Assembly (NCBI RefSeq): GCF_004379255.2 | Contig: NC_056038.1 | Span: forward strand, 27,454,061-27,518,060 | DNA: 64,000 bases | Source: Salvia splendens | Taxonomy: Eukaryota; Streptophyta; Magnoliopsida; Lamiales; Lamiaceae | Direction: 5' to 3' | In this document: one piece after another, positions 44,515 to 56,149 of the stretch | Layout: each line of letters begins with the position of its first letter | Numbering within the stretch: the stretch's first letter is position 1 | Position numbers and translations under genes: made by a program | The notes under the pieces: model-generated | Databases searched by the model: none | Told to the model about the DNA's origin: nothing | The model's input: only the letters and a program-made list of their open reading frames with translations

Positions 44515-44970
44515 GAAATGGAAGCTGCAAATTCCGAAAAACTATGGGAAAATGAAGTGGCCTTCCATGGTTTTAGATAGGAGTAGAAAAGAGGAAGAGA
44601 AAAAGGGAAATGAGAAGAAGCAAGAAAGACACGAAATGTTGCGGGAGTTTCGTGTGAAAATAAACAAGCAAGATAAAACCAGTAGAGTGAGATTGCACAT
44701 GGACATGGACAGTCGCGGCTATTTAATATATCACAATAAATAAATACTTATTGTTATTTCAATCGATAACATAAATAGGCTGAAATTAGAGCCTTATAAC
44801 AGAACTAAGACCGATTTTATAATATAAATAAATGATTGAGATTCATTATTATTGCAAATTAGCACACACTTGTTACGTTTAAAAGGACGCGCCACGGAAG
44901 ACTCGAACCTGAGACCTTTGGCCTCAAGCATTATTAACTTCATTACTGCTTGGTCAACTCACACACATTA
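44046..44970. other. PES exon 1 with upstream region
   Basis: 44163-44514 is PES exon 1. From 44515 to about 44735 lies the probable PES leader and promoter; no clear TATA box could be fixed. About 44885-44965 resembles part of a dispersed repeat (CGAACCTGAGACCTTTGGCC). Confidence 0.4.
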
Positions 44971-45997
44971 AGCATCCACAATAGTGTGGATGCTTGGCAG
45001 CGTCGATTGCATGCACTGGCAATGTAAGAATTGCCCGGTGGCGTGGAGGGGGTCGTACACGAGCGGCCACAAAGGCACCCACCCCACCGTTATACTTGAG
45101 GCCGTTGCCGACTACCAGCTATGGATCTGGCATGCGTACTTCGGGGTTCCCAGCTCGAACAACGACATAAATGTGATCCACCAATCCGACCACTTCGCCG
45201 AAGTTTTGGATGGTAAAGCGCCGACCATCAACTTCACCGCTAACAACCGGCGCTATAAAATGGGGTACTATCTTGCCGACGGCATCTACCCGAAGTGGCC
45301 AACCTTCGTGAAGACGTGCACCAGGCCTATGAACGCAAAGCATACGCTTTTTGCGTAGAAGCAGGAGGTTGCTCGGAAGGATGTGGAGCGGGCGTTCGGG
45401 GTTCTCCAAGTGCGCTTCAACATTATCAAAGCCCCGGCTCGTACGTGGTTCATGGAGAGCATGGTCGACATCATGTATACGTGCATAATCTTGCACAACA
45501 TGATTGTCCAAGACGAAGGACCCGATGCGGGAAATTGGTTTGACCCTGAAGCCCCCGGAAGCTCTACCGCAAGTAGTCCACCACGCAGTGGAGTGCATCC
45601 GTCTATACAAGAACGGTTGTCTATTCGAGCAAGGACACGTGACTCTTCCGCCCACACCCAACTCCAAGAAGATCTAATGGAGCACATTTGGACAAAATTT
45701 GGCGGAGGAGATTATTAAATTATGTATTTTAAATTTTTTAGGAAATTATTAAATTATGTTTTTTTACGAATTTTATGTTGTAAGTTTATTTTATTTAATG
45801 AAGTGTGTTTTTATTAATTTAATTTGGTTGGAAATAAAAATAAAAAATGAAATTGAATGAATAGTAATTTAAGGGACGGTTAAGAGACGGAGAGTTGCAG
45901 GTTTCATCCCTTAGCTAAGAGATGGAGTAAAAAAGTACAGTGGAGCCCATGAATAGTAATTTAAGGGACGGTTAAGAGACGGCGTTGCGGATATACT
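44971..45997 (+). mobile_element. PIF/Harbinger element, family H1, copy 3, 5' part deleted
   Basis: The left end AGCATCCACAATAG and the right end, read inverted, AGTATATCCGCAACGCC are bounded by TTA at 44968-44970 and 45998-46000. The left terminus joins directly to the middle of the transposase gene. The palindrome AGCATCCACA...TGTGGATGCT spans this junction. Confidence 0.78.
44984..45718 (+). pseudogene. Harbinger transposase, 5'-truncated and interrupted by TAG
   Basis: The reading frame starts at MLGSVDCMHW, the first catalytic Asp region, so about the first 170 residues are missing. It continues through SNNDINVIHQ and stops at TAG 45356-45358, where copies 1 and 2 have Gln (FAQKQE). 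The frame then resumes unchanged to the end (VERAFGVLQVRFNI) at 45718. Divergence from copies 1 and 2 is clearly greater than theirs from each other. It is not functional. Confidence 0.88.
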
Positions 45998-46000
45998 TTA

Positions 46001-46582
46001 TTCATTCAACTGTATTACTTATAATTTTATATCAAGTTAAAGAATATTATAACACCTTAAATCTAAGACGCATATTAATCAATAGTTAATGGCTAGTTGT
46101 TAATCAACTTATAAGTTTATTAATCAATATTACTGGTTATTGGTATTAGCCAATTAATGCCTATGAAGTTAATTTTGATAAAAAAAGGTTTTCTTATAGT
46201 CTAATTAAGTTGACAAGCTCCTGCATTATATTTTATAATTATGAATTAAAAAGTAATATTATAATTGATTAAAATTGGGTAGTACACACATAATCATGTG
46301 TATCACTATAGCAACTATCTTGCTAAATTTTGATTGGTTAGCATCATATTACCTAATATTTTAGTTCTTCATTTGTTTTTTTACCTTATGTTGTATATAT
46401 AGTTGATTGGGATGTTGTTCCAATCCCAAATAAGGTTGCCCAAATTTGAGGAATACGAATTAAATAGATTTCGGTGTACGTCTCATTTAGTAGTATATAA
46501 TTATAAATTATAATAATAATACTAGCCATAAAAAAACTACGGCCCTCGAAATATAACCAGAAATCCAGTCAGGAAGGAATTA
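46001..46582. other. AT-rich intergenic DNA, no gene seen
   Basis: Nothing recognisable beyond A/T-rich sequence. Confidence 0.5.
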
Positions 46583-46585
46583 TAA

Positions 46586-47315
46586 GAGCTTCCTCACGAG
46601 AGAGAGGTAAACGACGAGGCAAACTAATATAATCACCAAATTTACCTTTTTTTTTGAAAAATTATTCTTCAAGGGGAGGAGTATTTGAGAAAATATCATA
46701 CCTTTTTCCATTTTAAAGAGGTATCTTTACCTCCTCATCAATGGAAAGGTAAAATCTTAGAGCATCTCCAAAGGAAATGGTAAATGAAGAGGTAAAGAGA
46801 AATAACTACCATATTTACCTCTTCTTCATAAAATTTCATGCTCCAATAAAAAGAGTATTTGAGGAGGTATTATACGTTCTTTCATTTTGAGAAGGTATCT
46901 TTAGCTCTTCTTGATAGAAAATGTAAAAAGTTATTTATTTTTGTTTACCTTTTTAATTTACCTTTTCTCCTTAGAGTCCATTACTTTTTAAGAATGTATA
47001 ATAATCTTTTTGAGAAGGTAAACAAGAAATATACCTTCTTAATATACATTTTTCTCTTGGAGATGCTCTTATAACTACTATATTTGTCTTCTTTTCATGA
47101 AAAATCATTATGCAAGGATAAAGATATTGAGAAGGTATTACACTTTATGTTTTTTAATGCATTTTGTACTATTATTTTATTTTTATAAAATAATTTACCT
47201 TTCTATATATCTTTTCTCTTTGGAATATGTTACTTTTTAGAAGAGTATATTTTACTTTTTAAAGAGGTAAATACATGATATATCTTTTCTATATACATTT
47301 TCTCCTTGGAGATGC
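46586..47315. mobile_element. Harbinger-type MITE containing a second MITE of the same family
   Basis: The outer element starts GAGCTTCCTCACGAG after TAA (46583-46585) and ends CTCCTTGGAGATGC before TAA (47316-47318). Its interior has repeated TTTACCTC/GAGGTAAA words. Confidence 0.7.
46760..47068. mobile_element. Harbinger-type MITE (inner)
   Basis: The 309-bp element starts GAGCATCTCCAAAGG and ends CTTGGAGATGCTC. TTA is duplicated at 46757-46759 and 47069-47071. The termini match those of the H2 family (GAGCATCTCCAAT). Confidence 0.85.
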
Positions 47316-47319
47316 TAAG

Positions 47320-48083
47320 AGGGGATAGAAAGGATTTCACTTGGTACAAAAACAGAACACATTAAGACAATATACAAATCATATGAATTTATCAATCATA
47401 TTGATTGTTTATTTCTATTCATTAGTATTTAATAATATATTTAATGAATAAATTTATTTATCAATAGCTATTATAAAAATCATATTTATCTATCAAAATA
47501 TAAATTATAATAATATATCAATATACAATTTATTGATTATTCATTGTTATTTATCCAAAATATATTCAAGCAATAAATTCATTTGTTTTATGAGCTATAC
47601 CTATTAAAATAATACTAGTAAATATTTTTTATACTCCTAAATCATATCAATACATTAATTATATTATTCATCATATTAATTTGTTATATATCATTGAAAA
47701 GATGTTTCAACACGTTCGTTGAAAGAAGATCTATTTGAAAAAAAAAAATTCATAGGACTTATTGTATGTGTAGTCTTTATTCTTTCCACCTCACGCCTCG
47801 AATTACTTGTCTTGTTCCGGCCCTGTTAAGAAAGATGTCCATTTGATTGTATTAGAGCATAATGTTTGAATTAAGCATACAAGAGAAGGTTACACATTGT
47901 ACCTGCCTTACTCACAAGATTGCTTCTTTGATGTACACTGATAGCCTGCAACATCTAATAGAAAAGAATAGCACTAATTACTGATCTAACTTGAGTCTCT
48001 TTTTGGTAATGTTAAGACAATCAACAAGTCATGTAGCAATAGCATCAATAAAATAAATTGCTGGATTTATAACTCACTCTTTT
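47320..48083. other. AT-rich intergenic DNA and 3' flank of the MYB3R gene
   Basis: No gene is seen. The MYB3R 3' untranslated region should lie just left of 48084. Confidence 0.5.
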
Positions 48084-51000
48084 TCAGGGAGCCAAGATTA
48101 TCTTTTTATCAGATTTAAGTTGTGATGATCCTGGAGTGTAACATTTAACAGAGCTCAAATCCCACTCTAAATCGAATGCATGTTTGAGCCGTCTTTCCAC
48201 AGCTTGTCCTATGACTGATGAACCACATCCGGTGTCATGACAAGGCAAGCAACCTCTCTCACTCGTCAAATTTGAGCAGTCAGCAGCGTCCATTGAAGTG
48301 CTAAAAGTGCTAGAGCAAATTCCACTAGCTGCTTCTCGATATGTTTTCCTCCGTATGATTGAAGGCGCATTTCTGTAACTTATAGCCGAACTCTTCAGTA
48401 TGGATTCTGGACTAGAGATAGACAGTGACAGGTTAATGGGGTAGGAACTAACGAGCTGATGACCAGCATGTTCAGTTTTAATATCAGAACCATTCGGCCG
48501 AGATAGATCATAACATGACAATCCACTCCCCTCATCAGCCAATAGAGGTGATTGACAGATCCTGCTTCTTTTTCTGGTCTTTTTACTATTGTCAGCGTAT
48601 CCACGCACTGAGAGACTTAAAACGGTATCAACAGGTGAGAAATCACAACTGCCATCTGTTACACAAGTACTGTCTCTAGACATCTGGGTAGATGTAAACG
48701 TGTTTGCATTTGTAGGGAGGCTATCCAGAGCATCTTCTCTAACATTATTCAACAAGTTGGTTGACTGGTTATAGGATCCGACTTTATTGCAGCTGCCATT
48801 GAAACAACTGCCACTTATACTGGTGGGCGGGGAACCAAAATGAACACCGTTTGTACTCACATTCTCATAAGATCTGCATGAATCCAGCAGTGCAGGTTTT
48901 GCCTGTACATGATCAGCAGGAAATCTCGTATCGCCAAAGGCCATGATTGTAGAACAGTAACCATCACTCTTCTGAGTGACCTTCTGGTCTGGATTAGGCG
49001 GTATTGTACCACTTTCAGCTCGCAGTTTTTCTTCTTCATTATTGAAGATATTCAGATATGATCTTCCCTGCGATTCCATTGCCAAAATAGGAGGCGAATT
49101 AATATCAGGCCTCTTCTTAACCGAGCAATTCCAGTGATTTTTTATAGCATTGTCAGTCCTGCAGTACCAACCATTTGTTAAGAGTTCATGAAGAGCCAAT
49201 AACATGTTAAATTCCTACTATGCAGATATGAAACCTTGAAACAGATACCTTCCAGGGAGAAACTTCGCGATTTCTGCCCATTTGTTACCAAGTAGGTGAT
49301 GGTAGTGCCTTAAAGTTTCTTCCTCCTCTTTCGTCCATGCATCTTTCTTGATTGCCGGATCCAAGTGATTATGCCACCTAGATACTTATGCAGGGAAAAT
49401 CAGAAGACGAAGAAATAACCTTTACAACAATAAGCACACAAACAACAGATCACAGTAATGCTTGTAGAAAAACACTTCAAGAAAGTAAAAGCATTCTTAA
49501 CTGATCGGATAAACCTGTTACGAGCTATTCATCAATATACACATATTTGACCAAGTTTAGCAAAAACATAGTCGAATCAAACATCAGAACCATGAAAACC
49601 TAGAAGAAAACCGATGCTTGTGTGGAATGGACATGCTAAGACCTGAAGACGCTATTTAAGAAATCAAAACATGAACCTCAGCTATCGATATGAAAGTTCA
49701 TAAGTTCACTTATCTATTAACTCGATACATAAAATTTTCATTCTGCATCGCTGTCAAGATAAAGTATTATTCCAAACCAAAACCTTAGGATGACCGTTGC
49801 ATCGACTAGAAAGGATGAAGAGGCATGCCAGTGATCTAATTATACTTATATAAGACAAGCTAATTAAGCATACTTCCAAAAAGTTCATTTCGTTGTAGAA
49901 GAGTACAACACTTAAACCCTACTAAGTTGAAGAAATCTTTACATAGACCCAAAAAATAAGACACAAGATGTTTATAGATTATAACCCATCAAAAATCAAT
50001 ACGAATTTGCAGATAAATCACCTTTCGCGACACTGCTTTCCATTTCGACCATGTACAAAGTTTGCAATAAATGACCATTTCTTACTACCATACTTCACAA
50101 CAAACTCAGTAACACGATCATCCTCCTGAAGAGTGAGAGAAAAGAAACCAATATTTTTTAAGAATCTGATGCTTAGTTAGATATTTATGTTAAGCAATAA
50201 TGAGGAAAAAACATACCTCCTTTGTCCAAGGGCTTTTTCTGAGGTCTGGGTTCAAAACCTTCTGCCAACGGTGCAAGCACTGAACATCTGTTCTTCCAGG
50301 CATGCATTCAGCTGCACGAGAAAATATCAATTGGTCAACAATACGAGAGTGACAGCTGATCAGAAACTGTAATCTCTAGATTCTCTACGACACATGCACA
50401 TCATGGAGTGACAATGATATTAAATAAAGATAAGGAGATGATGCTGTAACTCAAATATAGCAGCATAACATGCACCAGATTCAAAACTCTTTTTTGTTGG
50501 TTTCCATATTTAAATTTGAACAGATAAGACAAGACAGTAGATAACGTCGTATTATTAGAATATATAACAGCTTTCTCAGGCCAAATTGATCTTTACAACT
50601 TAACAAGGAGAAGAAGCAGAGAACATTGACAGTCCATAAGGCAAAGATATATTCACACGGTACAGGTTTACCAGAAAGCAATATAATCCAACGAATAGAG
50701 AACGAGATTCGGTACAGAGGTATCAAAGGCGGGCCAAATATGTTTAAGAAAGTTATTGCAAGGTAACTAGCTTAAAAACACTACATTGCATACTCACATA
50801 TTTTTTTCCAGTTCTTGGCATTGAACTTCTGCACTACTTCAGTAAGCCTCTTATCCTGCAAAGGCATATATCATTATCTCAGAAAAATAAGAAACGAACT
50901 CTGCTGGTGTCGGCACTAAATTCCAGTATAACTCAAAACAAGTCATCATTTAATAACACAAATGTTCCTTATTCTAGATTAACGCTTTCCCTAGTAAAAC

Positions 51001-51792
51001 TATTCAAAACATATGTTTTATGAAAGATACGTATCTTTCCAACAATCTAACAATAAGTTAGCGAAAAATTACTCAAATTGTCAGATGTGATATAGACAAA
51101 TTTATAACCCACACCGAGAAAAACAAACAAATTATGACACAATCCAATTTGAATCAAAACATCAGCAAGGTAATTCAGTAATGTGGCAAAACTACTATTT
51201 GTATGTAATTTACCTGAACCAAGAAGTTAAAAGAAGGAAGATTTTATAACCGGTGATTATGTTCGCATCAAAAATAGGGGTAAGTCACATATCATAAAGC
51301 AGATGCTTACCTCATCGTCCGTCCAGCCTGCTTGGGATGAACGTTTGGTTGGATGGGAACATCCCCGGACACTTAAGCTACAATCAAAGAAACAAAATAT
51401 AACGTATTAAAGATTAAAGAGAGAATCTTGTCATAAGTTTTCATTCTTTGAAATTCATTCACCATCTTCCTGATATCTTTGCCCCCACCATAAACTGCCC
51501 AATTACATAGACGAGAACACAAAAAAGACACTTCTCAAATCATCATACTCCTTCGTATTGCAGAATACTCTCTGCCATTCACAAATAAGTAGTAATAACT
51601 AAATAATAATTTTGAGCCAATGATGTAAATTCTGTACATCAGTAACACAAAATGGAAAAATGCTTACCCAGAATCAGAAGAAGATCTTGGAGTCACAGCA
51701 TCAGAACTGCTGTCAGAAAATGATGAATATGAAGCAAATCCAACTTCTTTTGTTGACTCTGGTGTACATATTACCTTTCTTGCTCGGATCAT
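48084..51792 (-). CDS. MYB3R (R1R2R3-MYB) transcription factor
   Basis: Seven coding exons join in frame: 51792-51668, 51377-51311, 50855-50798, 50311-50217, 50125-50022, 49377-49249 and 49158-48084. The product is about 550 aa. The start is the first Met of the exon (MIRARKVICTPES); no earlier in-frame Met is seen. Three MYB repeats follow one another: R1 (AGWTDDEDKRLTEVV, WKKISECMPGRTDVQC), R2 (KSPWTKEEDDRVTEFV, WSFIANFVHGRNGKQC) and R3 ([39 protein letters not shown]). The long C-terminal exon is Ser/Asn-rich with LSLSVRGYADNSKK and KSRKRSRI-like basic patches. Family knowledge: MYB3R proteins bind MSA elements of G2/M cell-cycle genes. The length is near that of the MYB3R3/5 repressor type, but activator or repressor role cannot be fixed from sequence. 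Confidence 0.93.
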
Positions 51793-52389
51793 GACTTCCT
51801 TGTCAGTAGACTACCAATATTCAACAAAAAATATTAAAATAGTTTTCACTAACAAAACAATTAGAATCAGGAGGGCATCCACAAACATCCATCAAATCTT
51901 TACAAAAGAAGGAACGTGACGTACTAGTTATAAAGAGGAAAAACTAAGAACTTTAGCATAGAAACATGTAGATAGGCTATCAATAAAGTATCAAGGTTCT
52001 ACTTTGACAGCCTTATGCCATTTATGGGAAACAAAAAAAGTAAAAACCCAAACAATAAACCGGCATTATCTTAAACGAATGCAACATATTACACACTAGA
52101 CTGGTATGAAATACAGAGAGCAAATCAAACTCAGACGCTCACAAAAAAGAGAATGGGAAGTGAGAAAACAAACAAATGCCCCACGAATTAACAAATCACA
52201 GAGCAGATGATTGAGTCATGAAGAATATTCAACTACTTGATCGCAAAATTCAATCAGATTAAGAACAATACAAAACCTAGAAATGGCAATTCATGGAGCT
52301 ACAATCGGCACCGACAGCCAGTTCGAAGACGAAATGCATAGCAATGAGACCATGAGCGAGTGATAATAAATGCGGAGAGTGAGATAAAT

Positions 52390-52680
52390 ACTTGCCACGA
52401 TCTGTAACTGTAAATCAAGCAGCAACAATAACGTAAGGAGCTCTTAAGAATCCGTAGAGAGAGAGAGAGGGAAGCAATGAGGAAAACATAGAAATAAAAA
52501 AGGAAAGCAGCTTAGAGAAAGAGGAAAGAGGAGTGAGCTGCGGAGCTAGGGTTGAAACGGTGGCGAAAAAGAAGGAAGAGTTTAGCAATGAGATGATGGC
52601 ATTGGCGGAGGAGTAGCGGGAAACTCCCAAGATTCAATTGCCAGCTAAGAAGAGAGAGAGAAACAGGGAATCGCTGCATT
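52390..52680 (-). promoter_or_regulatory. 5' leader exon and proximal promoter of the MYB3R gene
   Basis: On the minus strand this stretch is CT-rich, contains AACCCTAG and runs into a possible splice donor near 52393 (CAGTTACAGATCGTG|GCAAG-like). The gap to the first coding exon would be a leader intron. The 71-codon ORF here is not supported as a gene. Confidence 0.4.
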
Positions 52681-52699
52681 TCAAATAAGGATTGTATGA

Positions 52700-54113
52700 C
52701 CCGCCAGTTTTTCCATTTTTTACGGAATTTTTATATCTTTCTTTTTCTTCTTTCTTTTTTTAGAATACGTATTTGCAAAGAATCTAGTGCCCAAGTCAAT
52801 ATATTTCAGATACTGATTAAGAAAATCTTTTATTAAATGGATTAAGAAAATCTAAGGAAACTGAGTTTAACTATTTTTGGCAAACAAACATAAAATTGAA
52901 TCTTTTGTGAATTGTACGATTCTGTCTTCAAACTGCTTGACCGAATATAGATTTATAATTTAATTTCATGGATAGAATATTTGCAAAGAATCTAATCTAG
53001 TGCCAAAGTACGTGGCTTGAAACAATCATAAAAGTTTAAAGCTATGAATTTTTTGTTTTTTGATGCATGAAGGAGCAAGCTCTAGCCATTAAAATTGGCG
53101 AGCAAAAAGTCCAAAATGAAGAGAAGAAAACCAGCCAAAAGCACCAGCAAAACAACAAAGCTAATCTACCAGAAAATAACACGAGCAACTCCTATCAAAA
53201 AAGCAAACCACCATGCTACATTTAGAGCAGAGAGCAAAAACCATGTTTGTAGGAGGAAAACTAAAAACCAGGTTTAAGTTAAAGAAGTCATGCTTAATTT
53301 GTACCTCAATTTCTGATTATTCCTTGCACTTGTCCACTCCCTAATTTTACCCAAGTTATCAAACAAATATCTTGGCAGCACCATCCTTTCGCCCAAATTC
53401 CAAGTTACCAAAATAGTCTCTTTTTTTATTTATTTTTTTCTCATTCAATATCATAGAACACAATCTTATTTCTTGTTTCCCAGATAACTCATAAGACAAT
53501 GTAGAACATAGAAATCCAAATTTTCTTATCAAATCCTCTAAAGGGAGGATCACAATAGGATAAAAATCATAAGTTACATCTATGAGACTGATGTTTTGTG
53601 GATATACCATTAGTGGTCAACAAATCAGCAGCAATGATTTGACCATATTATGTTTTTTTGAATGATTTCTTATTCTTGTTACAAATGATTTTCATGTGTT
53701 CAGATTATGTGGTAAACTTTGGGTGTAAAGTATGCTTCGTGAAAGTTAAATAGCAGTTTTATTGCCACATACTACCTTCATTTTTTTAAAATAGAAAATT
53801 TTAAAATGACATAAGTTTTAATGCAGAATTAATAAAATAAAATAAATAAATTAGAGGAGAGAAAGAGAAGAAAAATAAGTAAAATAAAAGAAAAGAAACC
53901 TGTTTTATAGATACTGATAAAAATCATGATGTTAATTGTTATCTACTCCCTCACTGTTTATAACTAATGTTAGTTTGCTACAACTGGATTGGCCTTCGTA
54001 CAATGTCATTTGGGGGGTTATCTAATTAATTCAGATTTTTCGTTTTTATATCGTCTTAACTATTCTTTTAAAAAATCAATTGCTACATATATTTCTTTTA
54101 ATTAAACTCACAA
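52700..54113. other. AT-rich intergenic DNA, no gene seen
   Basis: About 53775-53960 resembles one half of a diverged Stowaway-like MITE (ACTACCTTCATTTTTTTAAA). A lysine-rich 60-codon ORF at 53095 has no family resemblance. Confidence 0.4.
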
Positions 54114-54118
54114 GCATC

Positions 54119-54526
54119 TGTTAAGGACCTAAATCCCTAACGATCCGATAAAACGGACAATAACGAGATAAAGATAATCCGGCGCCCGTGAGGGTCGGCG
54201 GAGATAAAGATCTGGGCGGCTGTGCGCGGGTTCCAACCCGTCGGGCAACGGCTATAGATCAGATATACGTTCCGGCTGTGCGCGGAGACCTTCCGTCGGG
54301 CAGCAGGTAGCGTAGGGAATTACGGATTCAAAGCATAACTCGAGGCATTTGGCCAAAATAATATATTCATTGATTCATTGTTGGATGCCTAAATATGATA
54401 ACAAGCTCTCCTATTTATAATACTAGAATACTAGCTTAGGGAACAAGAAACAAATATAAGAAAGGATATGCAAATCCCTAATATATCTAAACTAATTAAT
54501 ACTTAATAGAAAAAAGGCTCGTATCA
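54119..54526 (-). repeat. LTR (3' LTR in element orientation)
   Basis: It matches the other LTR at 407 of 408 positions. It contains two copies of GCTGTGCGCGG...CCGTCGGGCA (54219-54247 and 54274-54303) and a CCTATTTATAATA segment (54410-54422) that could be a TATA box in reverse reading. Confidence 0.95.
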
Positions 54527-54607
54527 ACTCCCCCACGGTTAAAATCCACCTTGTCCTCAAGGTGGGAACCACGAACCAAGGACGAGAGTTGAAAGCAAAA
54601 GCTTTAG

Positions 54608-55915
54608 CTAGACGTCTCCTCCTGGATCAAACATATATCGAACAGCTGAATGTCTCCCTTTATCACCTCCATAAAAAATCAACAAAGGAGACCCAACTTT
54701 GTCGGAAAAATTCCTTGCCAAATCGAAAAGCTTGTCCACGCCTCCCAGAATGCCCAAGCATGGCATGTCATTACTCGGAGGGATCAACCTTGCATCTTTG
54801 TCGAGCGATGTTGATCGAAGATTCATACTTGGAACATCACCGACATTCAAATCCACATAGACACAAGCAATTACTGGCAAATCGGTGTAAGCACAATCTC
54901 CTTTCTTGCCCCAACAATTTTCAACAACATTTTTGGATGACACTTGAACAACATTGAGTGAGGCGATTATCTTCTCCACTTCACCAATAGAACCATCCTC
55001 CTCTTTATCTTCTAGCAACGTTTCCTGAAGCAAAATCCCAACGTCATCCTTTATCACCAATTCCATGTGTGATGAAACAACATGATCACCAATCTTATCA
55101 TCATATGCCACGGTGAGCACGTGCGGTGACTCATTGTCGTTCTTGACAATCCCTTCGTTCCTGACGAACTCTTTAGGGGACTCGTTATTTGGAACATCAA
55201 GAGAAGCGCCATCATTGTGAACATCGGTAGTGTCATTGGGAACATCATCACCGAATACTATCGTGGGAGTATTGGGTAGACCACGCTGCTTCCCCGAATC
55301 AATAAACTTGCTGGACTGTTGTGGCCGATGCGTGAAGCCGGACCGTGGCGGGGCAACGGCAGTCAACGGGGTTGTGCCGTGACTAAAAAATCGGTCGGAC
55401 TGCGGTGACTGGTATGTAGGCTGCTCGGCGCGGCCATTATGAAGATGTTGGTGTCGCCTCGGATACTTCTCAAGCATCTCGAAGCGGCGATCTGTGGCGT
55501 CTTTCCAAGCATCAAATTTGTCCAATCTGTCCAAAACGCGATCTAGTTTACTGGAAACGGGTTCATAATCCGAGTATCCTTGCGATGCACGGAGGGGCGG
55601 TGGTTCCCAACACGAAGGCTGCCTTGACTGTGGTGAGTCATAAGGTTGGAAACTCCGCAGTGGTCGGGTACCGGGAAGATCCCAACAGGTGGGGTGGCGT
55701 GTCTGAATAGACCCCATTTGGTGAGGTTGCGGCGGACCGTAGGGTTCACGCCTGTACTTGGGTGGCCGCTGATCATAGGGCGGAATACCCGGTGGATCGC
55801 GGCTGCCCGGAGGGTCCCAGCAGGTTGCACGTCGTGGTCGGATCGGCTGGTAAGGATGTAACTGCTGAACGACCTGAGGAGGGTCGTATTGACGACGGTG
55901 ATAGTCGTATGACAT
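54608..55915 (-). CDS. Unrecognised 435-aa protein of a non-autonomous LTR retrotransposon
   Basis: The first ATG in the long open frame is at 55915 (MSYDYHRRQYDPPQ); the frame is open upstream to 56134 without another Met. I do not recognise the protein. About residues 1-110 are Pro/Arg/Tyr-rich and contain three spaced copies of a Cys-Trp motif: RATCWDPPGSR, HPTCWDLPGTR and QPSCWEPPPLR. About residues 125-160 are helical and charged (SKLDRVLDRLDKFDAWKDAT, RRFEMLEKY). The middle is acidic and Asn/Asp-rich (VFGDDVPNDTTD, LLEDKEEDGSIGEVE). The C-terminal part has NCWGKKGDCAYTDLPVIACV and ends RYMFDPGGDV. It has no retroviral catalytic motif and no CCHC knuckle. It could be a highly diverged or replaced Gag. 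The intact frame in a very young element suggests it is made. Confidence 0.75.
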   Translation of the reverse strand: MSYDYHRRQYDPPQVVQQLHPYQPIRPRRATCWDPPGSRDPPGIPPYDQRPPKYRREPYGPPQPHQMGSIQTRHPTCWDLPGTRPLRSFQPYDSPQSRQPSCWEPPPLRASQGYSDYEPVSSKLDRVLDRLDKFDAWKDATDRRFEMLEKYPRRHQHLHNGRAEQPTYQSPQSDRFFSHGTTPLTAVAPPRSGFTHRPQQSSKFIDSGKQRGLPNTPTIVFGDDVPNDTTDVHNDGASLDVPNNESPKEFVRNEGIVKNDNESPHVLTVAYDDKIGDHVVSSHMELVIKDDVGILLQETLLEDKEEDGSIGEVEKIIASLNVVQVSSKNVVENCWGKKGDCAYTDLPVIACVYVDLNVGDVPSMNLRSTSLDKDARLIPPSNDMPCLGILGGVDKLFDLARNFSDKVGSPLLIFYGGDKGRHSAVRYMFDPGGDV

Positions 55916-56149
55916 GTTGACGGATTGAGGCGTGGCTGTGGTGGATGATGATCGGCTGACTTCGACGCGGCACGCGGGAATCCTTCCCGTCAGGCGTTGC
56001 AGAAGTAGAGTTGTCCGGCGGCTAGAGCTCGGCGGACAGGCGGGACTCGACAACCAAAGCAGTTGCTGTGCGCGGAATGTTTCCGTCGGGCAGCTGTGTA
56101 GCTTCGGTTCGAGATGGTGGGAGGGTGAGATCACGATGAAAGCACCAGT

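Noticed and set aside
44885..44965. tRNA-like or SINE-like sequence (CGAACCTGAGACC)
   Set aside because: No cloverleaf or paired A and B boxes could be laid out.
52415..52630. 71-codon ORF upstream of MYB3R
   Set aside because: It lies in the CT-rich leader of the MYB3R gene and has no family resemblance; leader sequence is the simpler reading.
53095..53277. Lys-rich 60-codon ORF
   Set aside because: It is A-rich sequence without a promoter, family resemblance or splice context.
54608..56134. 508-codon version of the retroelement ORF
   Set aside because: The first codon is GTG within the primer-binding region. The first ATG is at 55915. The upstream open frame could matter only with non-AUG initiation.
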